Below, in pieces: positions 6,601 through 14,654 of a stretch of 27,718 bases of DNA. The notes beneath the pieces were generated by a model. It saw only the letters and a list, made by a program, of their open reading frames with translations, did not search any database and had not been told where the DNA came from. The stretch is taken from IMG/VR virus record IMGVR_UViG_3300043467_000479, positions 1 through 27,718 of that record; one strand, written 5' to 3'. Positions within the stretch are counted from its first letter, which is position 1, and every line of letters starts with the position of its first letter. The DNA comes from a virus. A program made the translations under genes and the position numbers.

Positions 6601-8535
6601 GGTTCTAGCGGTGGCGGTCGTGGTGGCGGTGGCTCTTCTAAAGCCCAACCTGAGGACCCATTCGCTTGGGTTGAAGGTTGGGTCGACGACATAGCGAGTT
6701 ATGCGAACGAACTGATCTCAACAGACTTCCGTGACGCTCTGCTATCAGGTTCATCGAAAGACATCGCAAAAGCATTACAAGCAACACTCGAAGAAGCAAC
6801 CCGCCTTGGTTTGCAAAACTTGCCACAGTTTGCAGGGTTTATCGACAAGATCAAAGAGCAGTTCGCTCGTCTTGGCGACCTCGCTGATCTAAGAGATTCG
6901 CTGACAACACAACTCGCCGAAGCAACTAAGTCGCTAGACAAGTTGAAGTCAACGTTAGATAACACAGCCGAAGCCGCTGGAAGGTTTGATTCAACCATTG
7001 CTGGCAGTCAAGCACCATTGACGACGTTGCTCGACCAAGCGTTAGCGGCTCAGGCGACTCTTGATGATCTCAAGTCAACACTTGACAACACAGCACAAGC
7101 CGCAGGCAGGTTTGACTCAACCATTACGGGCAGTGAGAAACCACTAACCACCTTACTCGACCAAGCGTTAGCGGCACAGGAAACTCTTGATGGTCTTAAG
7201 TTAAAACTAGATGAGACAGCACAAGCCGCAGGCTTATTTGATTCTAGTATCTCAGGCAGTCAAGCACCGTCGAATACATTGCTCGACCAAGCATTAGCGG
7301 CACAAAAGAAATACGACGAACTGTTCTCGAAGAGTGAGTCGCTTAAGCAACAGCAGAGTGAACTTGCTAGGAGTGTTTCAGATTCTGTATTGCAACCCAT
7401 TACCGCACGCAGTCCACTAGGTAATACTCGCAAACTGTTACAGCAAGCCACGACGTTCCGTGACAACTTGTCTGCGTTACGAGACAAGGGTTTTGGTCCT
7501 GACATTATTGGTCAAGTTGCTCAAGCGGGTATTCTTGAAGGCAACAAGATCGCAAAGAGTCTGCTCAACTTGTCATCAGGTGATATCGCTGAACTGACAC
7601 AGATGCGTACGGACATCGCCGCTATTGGTGCTCAGGCTGGTGAGATTGCTGGCAGTGTTATCTTTGGCGCAGACATTGCGAACGCAAACGGTGAACTAGA
7701 TGCTCAGCGTTCTCTTGTTCGTCAGTTGTTCACTGACGCTATCGCTGAGGCGAAAGCACAAGCCGACGCTCAACGTGCTCTCACTGGTACGTTGTTCACT
7801 GATGCTGTCGCTGAGGCAAGAGCACAGTTCGACGCTCAACGTGCTCTCGCTCGCTCGTTGTTCACTGATGCTGTCGCTGAGGCACAAGCCAAATATGATC
7901 TACAGAAGACTCTCGTAGACGGGCTTGAAGCAAGCCTCGCTACAGCGAACACTCAAATGGCTAATCTCGTGTACGCAATTCAAGTTGATCTGTACAACAC
8001 GATGTTCGGTTTCTTGGCAGGGTTCAATGGTGGTATCGACAAACTTAAGGGCGCACCAACACACGCTGACCCTGTTATGTCAATACCAAAACCACCAACG
8101 ATTCCGTCTGCACCTGCACCCGTAGTATCTGCACCTGCTATGCCTAATCTACCTATCAACATCGACTTCGGTGCGATTGGTGAAACTATGGCACAGAAGA
8201 TCAAGAAGTTGAAGCCGGGTCAGTTTGTCGGCTGGAATGACGGACCGTTACCGAACGGCGGTGCAATCGTTGGTGGTTACTACTTGCCACCGGGTCTTGA
8301 CTTCAGTGGATTCCATGCTGAGGGTGGTGTGACTACTCGTGCGTCGCTCGGCGTCATCGGAGAGAACGGGCCTGAGGCGATCATTCCTCTGTCACGTATG
8401 GGCGAATTCGGTGGTGGCGACACGTACATCACTGTGAATGTTTCAGGCACTGTTACGAGTGAGCGTGATCTTGTTGAGCAGATTCGTCAGGGTCTTATTC
8501 GTTCGCAGAAGAGTGGCAAGGCGTTGATCGTATGA
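3634..8535 (+). CDS. Tail tape measure protein
   Basis: 1633 residues starting at GTG 3634 (AGGAAGAG upstream). Residues about 150-350 match the TP901-type tape measure core (FEFSMQSIVAMVGLSEDKVA, then YGGSATQAADALYFVASAGI). Two hydrophobic stretches at about 466-492 and 513-536 are the membrane-spanning parts expected for genome injection. A Gly/Ser-rich hinge lies near 987-1003. Residues 1101-1226 are three tandem 42-residue repeats, and 1356-1421 are three 22-residue repeats. Near 1576-1586 is GENGPEAIIPL, a common C-terminal motif of this family. With the usual 0.15 nm per residue, the predicted tail is about 245 nm. It is preceded by the chaperone genes and overlaps the next gene by four bases (ATGA). 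Confidence 0.95.
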   Translation: MAQSVGSLNVELSADASKLKQGVAQAVKTIDQLGEKFDEVGRDATAGMAKAERAVTKVAQETKQSLSKVQQAYAKASYGVDEFSLAYHQMAQKVARDSKKIEQASDSASRVGNKFTDMGSKMTSVGTKMSMALTAPMLLAGGQAIKTANDFEFSMQSIVAMVGLSEDKVADMGIAAREMAKQYGGSATQAADALYFVASAGIDGATAMQVLEQSLKATAIGMGDTSIIADTVSSALNAYGIENLSAAQATDLMVAAVREGKMEADQLAGALPRVLPIASAMGVSFNEVGAAFAAMSRNGTDASEAATQIRGILGSLLTPTKEAEETMNSLGLSSQGLRQQIKEKGLLSALQTLTQAFGDNEQAQGLVFGNVRALTGIMSMFGAATESTTKIFNNLADNTGDADKAFQAMSSTGAFKMKQVMAEVKDAFISLGQVLVPIVVPALKLLATAFEKVMTAINALPNFMKTIIVVFAGLVAVGGPLLITLGSLVKAWAALKAAMATTAFTSAIAQFAAAGPIIAGVAVAVVAVAAVWYTFSQNAQEAKERQERLTDAFKSAGEPTAVLHEQVKALVDEYIKLQGTLPATTNAAESVAEAFATAEAMTMGINDEIGDLNLTMSEVSQVLATGTDAFGDLGDVLLGLSYDQLVQTGEAAIGVTSALQSAADAGTPFAGAMLEAVRAGEMTGEQVKNLLYDLHDLSNAFDDNREALNNENKALLENADTAKYFSSILGSDLYNAILGSSGAMAVAAGRTDVYTYTVEELTRRTVSATAAQNAYLGGFAGVFPEVITTAGKVVQELSVIYGELASESDKGTVAQDRFLAKIGLLDEMLANELVVSTQDAIDKNIKLADTLGDSQGSALDLSSAYRNQAKEITTLLLKTAQYGGSNKDAMQSVALMVLRLGDAARAAGYTDEQVRGLIDSMGILDGLEAQFGVNFAINTADLDKQIANIEAAIGNMLWFAGAATGDTTSKLSKTLADLKAIKSAIGSSSGSSGGGRGGGGSSKAQPEDPFAWVEGWVDDIASYANELISTDFRDALLSGSSKDIAKALQATLEEATRLGLQNLPQFAGFIDKIKEQFARLGDLADLRDSLTTQLAEATKSLDKLKSTLDNTAEAAGRFDSTIAGSQAPLTTLLDQALAAQATLDDLKSTLDNTAQAAGRFDSTITGSEKPLTTLLDQALAAQETLDGLKLKLDETAQAAGLFDSSISGSQAPSNTLLDQALAAQKKYDELFSKSESLKQQQSELARSVSDSVLQPITARSPLGNTRKLLQQATTFRDNLSALRDKGFGPDIIGQVAQAGILEGNKIAKSLLNLSSGDIAELTQMRTDIAAIGAQAGEIAGSVIFGADIANANGELDAQRSLVRQLFTDAIAEAKAQADAQRALTGTLFTDAVAEARAQFDAQRALARSLFTDAVAEAQAKYDLQKTLVDGLEASLATANTQMANLVYAIQVDLYNTMFGFLAGFNGGIDKLKGAPTHADPVMSIPKPPTIPSAPAPVVSAPAMPNLPINIDFGAIGETMAQKIKKLKPGQFVGWNDGPLPNGGAIVGGYYLPPGLDFSGFHAEGGVTTRASLGVIGENGPEAIIPLSRMGEFGGGDTYITVNVSGTVTSERDLVEQIRQGLIRSQKSGKALIV
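6934..7311 (+). repeat. Three tandem 126-base coding repeats in the tape measure gene
   Basis: Units at 6934-7059, 7060-7185 and 7186-7311 are exactly 126 bases long and encode 42 residues each. Each contains an LDNTAxAAGxFDS-like segment and a TLLDQALAAQ segment. The first two units are close in DNA sequence and the third has diverged more. Confidence 0.9.
7699..7896 (+). repeat. Three tandem 66-base coding repeats in the tape measure gene
   Basis: Units at 7699-7764, 7765-7830 and 7831-7896 are 66 bases long and encode 22 residues each, with the shared pattern DAQRxL...LFTDA(V/I)AEA. The 22-residue period fits an amphipathic helix or coiled coil. DNA identity between units 2 and 3 is high. 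Confidence 0.9.
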
Positions 8536-10445
8536 GCGGCGTTGTAGCGGCAACAACTTACGTGAAGATATCGAATAATAACGGGTTCTCTTTTGGTGAC
8601 TTCATGGTTATCGGTGAAGGGATTGTTGGTGAAGCAGTTGTCGGTGATGACGGCTCAGTCAGTACAACTTTCTCGAATCCGGTTGCGGTCGATATTCGTA
8701 GAGGTCGAGAACTTATACTTGACACCTACAACACGGGCAGTGCATCAGTAACTGTTCAAGACTTCAGTACGTGGAATCCACTAACCATCACTGGCGTTTG
8801 GGCTGACAAGGTTGTGCCGGGTATTCAGATGCAGATCAAGGCTGAGTATCCGACGACAGTTCTTACTTGTGAAATTGGTGGTACGTCTACACCGTATGTC
8901 GCTGGTGCTTACGTTCCATCAACGGCTAACGAGTCGCTAGATGTTCGTCTTGCTTTTGTTGTAACAGACGGGCTTGACGGTCAAGTAGCGTCGCTTGCTG
9001 ATGTCGGTACAAGTGGCGACGTTGCTTGGTTGTTCTACATAAACTACGGCACGTTGAATGTCTATCTCTCAGTCGACGGTACAAACTATTTCAACTTTGC
9101 GAGTACAGCGTTGCCTCAGTTTAAGGTCGGTACGAGTGTTGCTTTGCGATTCTTCTTCAGCGGTCAGACAGAGGAAGTGAGTTTCTATTATTGGGAGACC
9201 GAACCCGCTTTTGCTTTTGATGTTGTCAACAGCGATATCACGTGGAACTTAATCAACACCGCTACGAACGGTTCGCTGAACGCCCCGTTCGCGGCTAACG
9301 GCTACAAGTTGCGTCAGTCAACAAGCGCACTCAGAATTGCTAAAAGCAACTTCTTCTCGTCAGGCAAGTTCAATCTACTTGCGTTCTGTCTCAAAACTAT
9401 GGTCGCTATCGGCAACATATACACAACGAGAAGTTCTTTTGACATGACAGACGGAACGAAGACTCTCGGAGCGGGAACGTTCACAGATGTTGAATCTCAT
9501 ACATGGACGAACGTAATATCGACTGCTACCTCTGTCACTTACTCGTACCCGCTATTCGCTGGATACATCTCGTCGTTCGACTACTCATGGGTCAAAGGTG
9601 TTGTGGGTTCTAACTTCGTTACGTTCAACGCTGAAGACGCTTTCAGGCCGTTGAACATGGTTGAAGTCGAAACTGTTACGGGTGCAAACATAAACGACTT
9701 ACCCGGTCCTCGTATCACCCAAGTTCTCAACACTGTTTCATACCCCACGTCAGGTCTTTCTATAGCCACTGGAGACACACAACTTCAAGACGACGACGGT
9801 ACTGTGCGTAATGTTCTGCCGTTGTTGCAAGCAATCGCAGAGTCCGACTTGGGTGATCTGTATGTTGAGAAGACAGGGTTCCTGAAGTTCGAGGACCGTT
9901 CTACTATCCAAAAGAAATACAACGCTACGCCTCTCTATTTCTCTGATGTTCCAGCAGTAGACGGCTACGACTATCAAGACTTCAATGTTGTATACGACGA
10001 CTCTCAGATCATCAACGATGTCAGTATTGACAACGGTGGAGATGTTCAACAAGTAACAAACTCGACAAGCATCGCAAAATACTTCAAGCGTTCACTATCA
10101 AAGACTGGTCTCTTAATGGAGTACGACGCTGACGCTCTTCTAATGGCACAAACAATTTTGGCTAACCGCAAAGACCCAACGGTTCGTATAACAAACATTG
10201 GTTTAGACATAACGAAAGCGTCAAACGTTGAAGGTGAGAGATTGCTTTCGTCAGTGCTTGGTATCGGATTCGGTCACCCGTTGAGTGTAACGAAGAACTG
10301 GTATCAGACTGACCCCGACTTGATTGGCTTCAACCCCACGACGCTGAGTGACTTGCTTACTGTTCAGAGTATTAGTCATACGATTCGACCTGACCGTTGG
10401 GTCGTTGAGTTCGATACTGCTCTGCCGCTGATTGGTAAGAATTAG
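8532..10445 (+). CDS. Minor tail protein with an inserted lectin-like domain
   Basis: 637 residues. The start overlaps the tape measure stop (ATGA). The N-terminal part has VDIRRGRELILDTYNTGSAS around residues 55-74, the pattern of actinophage minor tail proteins that follow the tape measure and form the distal tail and baseplate. A segment of about 90 residues (roughly 136-230, RLAFVVTDGLDGQV to FYYWETEPAF) reads as a beta sandwich of the laminin-G/concanavalin type, possibly for sugar binding. The C-terminal third (LYVEKTGFLKFEDRSTI, then a strand-rich end closing RWVVEFDTALPL) fits the hub or baseplate domain of this family. The inserted domain is an inference from strand pattern only. Confidence 0.8.
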   Translation: MSGVVAATTYVKISNNNGFSFGDFMVIGEGIVGEAVVGDDGSVSTTFSNPVAVDIRRGRELILDTYNTGSASVTVQDFSTWNPLTITGVWADKVVPGIQMQIKAEYPTTVLTCEIGGTSTPYVAGAYVPSTANESLDVRLAFVVTDGLDGQVASLADVGTSGDVAWLFYINYGTLNVYLSVDGTNYFNFASTALPQFKVGTSVALRFFFSGQTEEVSFYYWETEPAFAFDVVNSDITWNLINTATNGSLNAPFAANGYKLRQSTSALRIAKSNFFSSGKFNLLAFCLKTMVAIGNIYTTRSSFDMTDGTKTLGAGTFTDVESHTWTNVISTATSVTYSYPLFAGYISSFDYSWVKGVVGSNFVTFNAEDAFRPLNMVEVETVTGANINDLPGPRITQVLNTVSYPTSGLSIATGDTQLQDDDGTVRNVLPLLQAIAESDLGDLYVEKTGFLKFEDRSTIQKKYNATPLYFSDVPAVDGYDYQDFNVVYDDSQIINDVSIDNGGDVQQVTNSTSIAKYFKRSLSKTGLLMEYDADALLMAQTILANRKDPTVRITNIGLDITKASNVEGERLLSSVLGIGFGHPLSVTKNWYQTDPDLIGFNPTTLSDLLTVQSISHTIRPDRWVVEFDTALPLIGKN

Positions 10446-10492
10446 TGTTTACGATTACTGCATTCAACTTCTTCAACTCATAAAGGACTCTC

Positions 10493-10960
10493 ATGCCCTC
10501 GACAACACCTAACACAGACTTCTTCACCGGGTATACGCTAACAGCGACACAACTGAACCGCTTCCCCCGTGGGGTGATGGCTTTTAATACTGCAACTACA
10601 TCAGATTCAACGATCACAGGAGAAGAGGTACAGATCACAGGCTCTTCGTTCACAGCAGTTGCAAACCGCTATTACAAGATTACCTACTCTGAGCCTGCTA
10701 TGAATTTTGCGTCAGGCTCTACGGGTAACATCATTGCTCGCATTAGGCTTACAAACCTTGCAGGCGTAGTTCAACAGCAAGCATATTCGTGGGTATTCGC
10801 TTCTTCATATGACGATATGTCTTGTGTTGCGGTAACCACTCTGACTGCTGGCACAACAAACTTTATTGCCACGCTTCAATCACCATCAGGCACGATGCAA
10901 GCGGCTCGTAGTGCAACGCAATATGCGTTTCTGCTTGTTGAAGACATCGGGCCTGCCTGA
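10493..10960 (+). CDS. Small tail-associated structural protein
   Basis: 155 residues starting MPSTTPNTDFFTGYTLTATQ. ATAAAGGAC lies six bases before the ATG. The protein is rich in Thr, Ser, Ala and Asn and seems all beta, with NRYYKITYSEPAMNFASGST (residues 58-77) and a later IARIRLTNLAGVVQQQ. The pattern of short alternating strands resembles small receptor-binding or fibre-associated proteins in actinophage tail modules. It ends one base into the fibre gene (TGATG). No enzyme motif is visible. The role as a tail tip or fibre partner is inferred from position. Confidence 0.65.
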   Translation: MPSTTPNTDFFTGYTLTATQLNRFPRGVMAFNTATTSDSTITGEEVQITGSSFTAVANRYYKITYSEPAMNFASGSTGNIIARIRLTNLAGVVQQQAYSWVFASSYDDMSCVAVTTLTAGTTNFIATLQSPSGTMQAARSATQYAFLLVEDIGPA

Positions 10961-12795
10961 TGACAAGTTTCGGTGCGACGACACCTATCACTTCTCGAAC
11001 GTTGAACACAGCGTTCCTGCAACTCGAATCGCTTATAAGTTCACCGAACGCTAATAGTCTTTCAGGTACAACACTTGCCGCTAATGTGGTGAACTCGTCA
11101 CTCACCTCTGTTGGTACTCTTGTGAGCGGTTCTATCCCAGCAACATTGCTAACAGGCTTTGTCGCTTCTGCCCGACTAAGTGGTTCATACACGGGCATCA
11201 CAGGATTAGGGACTCTCACTTCGTTAACAGTTGATGGTGCTAACTCTCCTGCGATAACTATTGGTGATTGGTCAGGTAGTTCTAGCAACTCTGCTATTGC
11301 ATCAAATAGTGGTCATTTAATTCTTGGGACAGTTGATGGTGCTGTTTATCTTCGTACAAATAATACAGGCGCCGTTTATATTGGGGCCAACGGTACGAAC
11401 ACTCTTACCGTTGGTAACGCCGTGGTAACAGTTGCAGGCTCAATGAACGCAACAACCTTCAGCGGGTCGGGTGCATCTCTAACATCTTTGCCTGCGGCTC
11501 AATTAACAGGTACGGTCTCTTCTCTACAACTGAGTGGTTCATATTCGGGTATCACAGGTTTAGGAACTTTGACTACCTTAACTATTGGTGGAGCAGGGGC
11601 GAACAGGGTTATCACTATCAACGCCCCTACTGGCTTCTACGCAATTCAATACTTCCAAATCGGTGGTGTTTTCAAGTGGCATTACGAAGTCAACCCTGCT
11701 GGCGACAGGTGGTCTTTAGTTCAGACGGGTGTGGCTGAACGAATTGGTGTCGATAGTGCGAGGTTAGCGTTTGATGGTGCTGGCTCTCCCTCTATTCAGA
11801 TGGGCGACTGGTCTTCCGACTCTTCGTATTCGGCGATTCAGACCAGTAGAGGCTATTTGCTTCTTGGTCGTGCTTCGGCTGATGACGGCATATACTTGCG
11901 TTCTAGTGGCGCAAGTCCCGTACACATTGGTCAAGGCGGGCAAAATGCGCTTATAGTTGGTACTGCTGATATAACAATTGCTGGTGCTTTAAGATTGCCT
12001 GTTGCTAACTCGGCTATTTATTCTGTTGATGCACCGGGTGGTTTACCTTGGTCTAACGGTCCTGTTGTCCAAGGTACAAATGGTTGGGCTTTTTATTCTA
12101 CTCAGGCTGCTTCATATCGTATGGGTTTTCGTGGCAGTACAGGTGGCACTCGATATATGTGGTGTGCTGACAACGCTTTGATTGGCGCACAACCTAATGA
12201 TGCGTCTGTGACAACGACATTTAATGTCATTGGTAATATGCGTACCACGACAGGTTATTACGGATCGATCACTTATGGTTCGTATGGGTCATTAACAATA
12301 CGAGGAACAAATAATGGCTATGCGGGTATTGCAACTCCTGATGTAACATCAGCAGTCATGTGGCAAAATGGTGTTTTTGGTGCTATTTTCGGTCATTACA
12401 TAAATGATAATGCGTGGAACTTCTATGTTATTAACGGAACATACACCCCATCAGACGCAAGATACAAACGAGACATTCAACCGTTAGAACACGGAATGAA
12501 CTTTATAAGAGAAATTGTGCCTGTCACTTACGACCCGTTGACGCAAAATCCTAACGATGACCCTGATGCAACTGTTGGTAGAACTCATTACGGGTTTACA
12601 ACACAAAACATTTTGCAGGCACTCACAAATGCTGGCGAGACAAGAGATGTAGCGATAGTAGATATTGGTGGCCCTGATAGTGCTAGTGCTATGGGTAGCG
12701 ATAGGCAATACTTAAACCATTCGGGACTTATCGCCCCTATAGTGAAAGCGATACAAGAGTTAGATTTACGACTACAACAATTGGAGACAGTATGA
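10960..12795 (+). CDS. Tail fibre with C-terminal intramolecular chaperone (peptidase S74)
   Basis: 611 residues. From about residue 498 to the end the protein shows the S74 chaperone pattern (SDARYKRDIQPLEHGMNFI), a domain that guides trimerisation of phage fibres and is usually cut off by itself afterwards. The shaft is a Gly/Ser/Thr-rich beta structure with duplicated modules: SGSYTGITGLGTLTSLTV near 73 recurs near 191, and GDWSxxSxxSAI near 103 recurs near 282. The end (AIQELDLRLQQLETV) is the coiled coil common behind this domain. It is translationally coupled to the gene before it. Likely host receptor binding. The receptor cannot be read from sequence. Confidence 0.88.
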   Translation: MTSFGATTPITSRTLNTAFLQLESLISSPNANSLSGTTLAANVVNSSLTSVGTLVSGSIPATLLTGFVASARLSGSYTGITGLGTLTSLTVDGANSPAITIGDWSGSSSNSAIASNSGHLILGTVDGAVYLRTNNTGAVYIGANGTNTLTVGNAVVTVAGSMNATTFSGSGASLTSLPAAQLTGTVSSLQLSGSYSGITGLGTLTTLTIGGAGANRVITINAPTGFYAIQYFQIGGVFKWHYEVNPAGDRWSLVQTGVAERIGVDSARLAFDGAGSPSIQMGDWSSDSSYSAIQTSRGYLLLGRASADDGIYLRSSGASPVHIGQGGQNALIVGTADITIAGALRLPVANSAIYSVDAPGGLPWSNGPVVQGTNGWAFYSTQAASYRMGFRGSTGGTRYMWCADNALIGAQPNDASVTTTFNVIGNMRTTTGYYGSITYGSYGSLTIRGTNNGYAGIATPDVTSAVMWQNGVFGAIFGHYINDNAWNFYVINGTYTPSDARYKRDIQPLEHGMNFIREIVPVTYDPLTQNPNDDPDATVGRTHYGFTTQNILQALTNAGETRDVAIVDIGGPDSASAMGSDRQYLNHSGLIAPIVKAIQELDLRLQQLETV

Positions 12796-12944
12796 ATGAG
12801 CAACCACAGGTAGATGCAAACAAAGTTATTGAATCTTTGCTACGACAGGTAGCGGAGTACGCTCAGAAGGTCGCTTTGTTAGAAGCGCACATTGCGGGGC
12901 AACAACCTGTCACAGAACCAGCCGTCGACGAATCAGTGAAGTAG
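12792..12944 (+). CDS. Small coiled-coil protein (50 aa)
   Basis: 50 residues starting MNEQPQVDANKVIESLLRQV and ending at TAG 12942. The start overlaps the fibre stop (ATGA, 12792-12795), which is the main support. Residues 9-36 form one amphipathic helix with heptad-spaced Leu, Val and Ile, followed by a Pro/Glu/Val tail. This resembles the small coiled-coil proteins that follow fibre genes in several actinophages. Function unknown. A fibre partner or chaperone is possible. Confidence 0.65.
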   Translation: MNEQPQVDANKVIESLLRQVAEYAQKVALLEAHIAGQQPVTEPAVDESVK

Positions 12945-12956
12945 TACGAACGTCTC

Positions 12957-13091
12957 GTGAACCGCAGAAGTAGGGTCGTTATGGTTTGCTGGTGGCTCGC
13001 TGTCATTGCTGTGCTTGTAAGCCTCGGCAAGTGCGACACTTCCAACGAGAACACGTTGCTACCCGCTAAGGTTGCCCGCTATGACCGCTAA
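12957..13091 (+). CDS. Small single-span membrane protein of the lysis module
   Basis: A 44-residue frame from GTG 12957 (or an internal ATG at 12981) to TAA 13089-13091. The start MNRRSRVV is positively charged, followed by a strongly hydrophobic stretch (VCWWLAVIAVLVSL, residues 10-23) and then GKCDTSNENTLLPAK, which would lie outside the membrane. The Cys at residue 26 suggests a weak lipobox, but the residue before it is Lys, so lipidation is uncertain. It overlaps the holin start by 11 bases. Its location and topology suggest a lysis accessory or spanin-like protein. The ribosome binding site is poor, so confidence is moderate. Confidence 0.5.
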   Translation: MNRRSRVVMVCWWLAVIAVLVSLGKCDTSNENTLLPAKVARYDR

Positions 13092-13494
13092 AACCCCATT
13101 GGTGCGAAGTGTTCAGGACGTTCTTGAACGTGCCGTCGCAACGTACGTTCAAGTGTTTGCTGGCCTGCTAGTAGCCGCCAACACAGGTTTCACTGAGGTT
13201 GCCGACCTATCCGTCTTGAAGACGTGTGCTTTGTCCGCTTTACCCGCTGCTCTGTCAGTGGTGAAAAGCCTTGCGGCTATCAACCTTCCTGTCGGTGACT
13301 CGTCTGCTTCTGTACTACGTGTCGGCTACGAACGTGTCAAGCGTGTTGTCGAACGTGTTGAGGTTCCATTTGAGGTACGCGTTGTCGAACCAGCACCGAC
13401 ACAGAAACGACCTGTCAAGAAGATCTCCACTACCCCTGTGACGGCTACCAAGAAGCCAGCAGTGAAGAAGCAGTCCGCAAAGAAAGATAAATAA
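13081..13494 (+). CDS. Holin, r1t-like family
   Basis: 137 residues from ATG 13081 (a TTG three codons upstream in frame is less likely). Residues 7-66 follow the r1t-type holin pattern: RSVQDVLERAVATYVQVFAG, a short break, then LKTCALSALPAALSVVKSLA. This gives two membrane helices at about 18-34 and 47-66. The C-terminal 40 residues are very rich in Lys, Pro and Thr (KKPAVKKQSAKKDK), a charged cytoplasmic tail typical of holins. The holin would permeabilise the membrane and time the release of the endolysin encoded directly downstream. Confidence 0.8.
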   Translation: MTAKTPLVRSVQDVLERAVATYVQVFAGLLVAANTGFTEVADLSVLKTCALSALPAALSVVKSLAAINLPVGDSSASVLRVGYERVKRVVERVEVPFEVRVVEPAPTQKRPVKKISTTPVTATKKPAVKKQSAKKDK

Positions 13495-13495
13495 C

Positions 13496-14254
13496 ATGGC
13501 TCGCAAATATACAGGCTGGGACAAAGACGCATCAGGTAAGCGCAAAGGCACAGAGAAACTCGTGCAACTCTTGTGCGCTCACTTCAACGGTGCGATCTGT
13601 AATAACGGAACATGGAACGTTCGACCGTCACGTGGTTCAGGTCGACCGTCAGTTCACGGAACAGGTCGTGCGGCAGACGTGTCGTGGCGACGCCAAGCAA
13701 GTGGCAAGGGCTACGGCAACTACAAGGCCGCTTTAGAAGTGCTCGACTTTCTTGTTGCGTACGCTGACGTGTTGTTCATTGAGGAACTTCATGACTACCA
13801 CCTAGCACCTCACGGTCGAGGTTGGAAGTGCGACCGTATGTCTTGGAAGGTTTACGACAAGCCAACCATCGGAACTCCGGGTGGCGACTGGTGGCATCTT
13901 GAGATCGCTAACGACCACGCTGACGACCCTGCGTACTACGAGCAAGTCTTTGCTGGCATCAAAGCAGGAACGATTCAACCGAACTCAGTAGCACCAGCCG
14001 CTACACCCGCAGCAGCGCCCGCTGCACCAGCACCAGTAGGCGGTTTGTCGTTTGCGTATCCGGGTAAAGCCGTCAAGGTTGGTAGCAAAGGTGACGCAGT
14101 GAAACTTGTGCAAGCAATGGTCGGTGTTACCGCTGACGGCAACTTCGGTCCTAAGACCGCTAACGCTGTCAAGGCTTGGCAGACATCGAAGAACGTTGCG
14201 CCTGCTGACGGCATTGTTGGCAAGCAAACTTGGTCAGTGATGTTTGGTGCGTGA
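13496..14254 (+). CDS. Endolysin: M15-type peptidase with peptidoglycan-binding domain
   Basis: 252 residues. The N-terminal domain has the zinc-peptidase (LAS/M15) signature: SVHGTGRAADVSW at residues 52-64 provides His54 and Asp61, and GGDWWHLEI at 129-137 provides His134. It should cut peptide cross-bridges in the host cell wall. Residues 164-181 are an Ala/Pro linker (ATPAAAPAAPAP). Residues 190-252 form a peptidoglycan-binding (PG_binding_1) repeat with VKVGSKGDAVKLVQAMVGVT, ADGNFGPKTANAVKAWQ and ADGIVGKQTW. There is no signal peptide, so export depends on the holin. Start ATG 13496 lies one base after the holin stop, with only a weak upstream AAAGA. Confidence 0.9.
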   Translation: MARKYTGWDKDASGKRKGTEKLVQLLCAHFNGAICNNGTWNVRPSRGSGRPSVHGTGRAADVSWRRQASGKGYGNYKAALEVLDFLVAYADVLFIEELHDYHLAPHGRGWKCDRMSWKVYDKPTIGTPGGDWWHLEIANDHADDPAYYEQVFAGIKAGTIQPNSVAPAATPAAAPAAPAPVGGLSFAYPGKAVKVGSKGDAVKLVQAMVGVTADGNFGPKTANAVKAWQTSKNVAPADGIVGKQTWSVMFGA

Positions 14255-14482
14255 GTGGTGGCTCAGTGGGTTGCAATCGTCGTTGCCTTCGTAGGCGCAG
14301 GCGGTCCACTCACTGTCGTTCTCACAAGGCTTGAACGACGCAACACTGACCAGCATGAACGTTCTTTGCGTCAGCAAGAACGTGTGTTCGCTGAGGTGTC
14401 TCTAGCACGTCAGGACATTGGTGTCGTTCAACAACGGCTCGACAGGCATCTTGAGTTCCACGCCACGACCATCACTCACTGA
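14255..14482 (+). CDS. Small membrane protein, second holin-like or lysis accessory
   Basis: 75 residues from GTG 14255, directly after the endolysin stop (the next codon is also GTG and may be the true start). Residues 3-25 (AQWVAIVVAFVGAGGPLTVV) form one membrane helix, followed by TRLERRN and a long charged helix (QHERSLRQQERVFAEVSLAR) likely to be a coiled coil. One membrane span plus a cytoplasmic coiled coil is common for the second small protein in actinophage lysis modules, where it may act as a holin partner. No direct sequence match can be claimed. Confidence 0.7.
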   Translation: MVAQWVAIVVAFVGAGGPLTVVLTRLERRNTDQHERSLRQQERVFAEVSLARQDIGVVQQRLDRHLEFHATTITH

Positions 14483-14636
14483 CCTTCATTGTCAGTCTTG
14501 TGACGTCACGTGGGCAGTGGAAGCGTTTGCCGATTGTTGGTACTGCTCGCAGCGGGGAACTCAATGGCGGCAAGTGTTCCATACGTCCGAGGACGTAGCG
14601 CAATCCCGTATTGATGCCCTAGTACGCGGGCTGTAG
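14418..14636 (+). CDS. Small zinc-ribbon protein
   Basis: 72 residues if started at TTG 14418. GTG 14421 and TTG 14451 are equally possible, so the N terminus is uncertain and part or all of the overlap with the previous gene may not be translated. The core is HCQSCDVTW followed 13 residues later by CWYCSQRG, two CxxC pairs that should bind one zinc. The rest (TQWRQVFHTSEDVAQSRIDA) is a short helix. Actinophages often have such single-ribbon proteins of unknown role. It is the last rightward gene before convergent minus-strand genes. Confidence 0.6.
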   Translation: MVSFNNGSTGILSSTPRPSLTDLHCQSCDVTWAVEAFADCWYCSQRGTQWRQVFHTSEDVAQSRIDALVRGL

Positions 14637-14654
14637 TCCCGTCGTATCCCGCGT
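14624..14654. terminator. Weak hairpin between convergent transcription units
   Basis: ACGCGGG (14624-14630) pairs with CCCGCGT (14648-14654) around a 17-base loop. It sits at the junction of the rightward tail and lysis operon and the leftward 14724-15838 genes, where termination is needed. There is no T-tract on either side. The call as a terminator is by position only, and the stem overlaps the zinc-ribbon gene's stop codon. Confidence 0.3.

Noticed and set aside
4647-7505. Several minus-strand open frames opposite the tape measure gene
   Set aside because: They mirror the regular codon pattern of the tape measure frame (Ala/Ser-rich shadows) and have no ribosome binding sites.
6934-7896. 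Direct repeats as a possible CRISPR array
   Set aside because: Units are whole-codon repeats inside a coding frame with no unique spacers between them.
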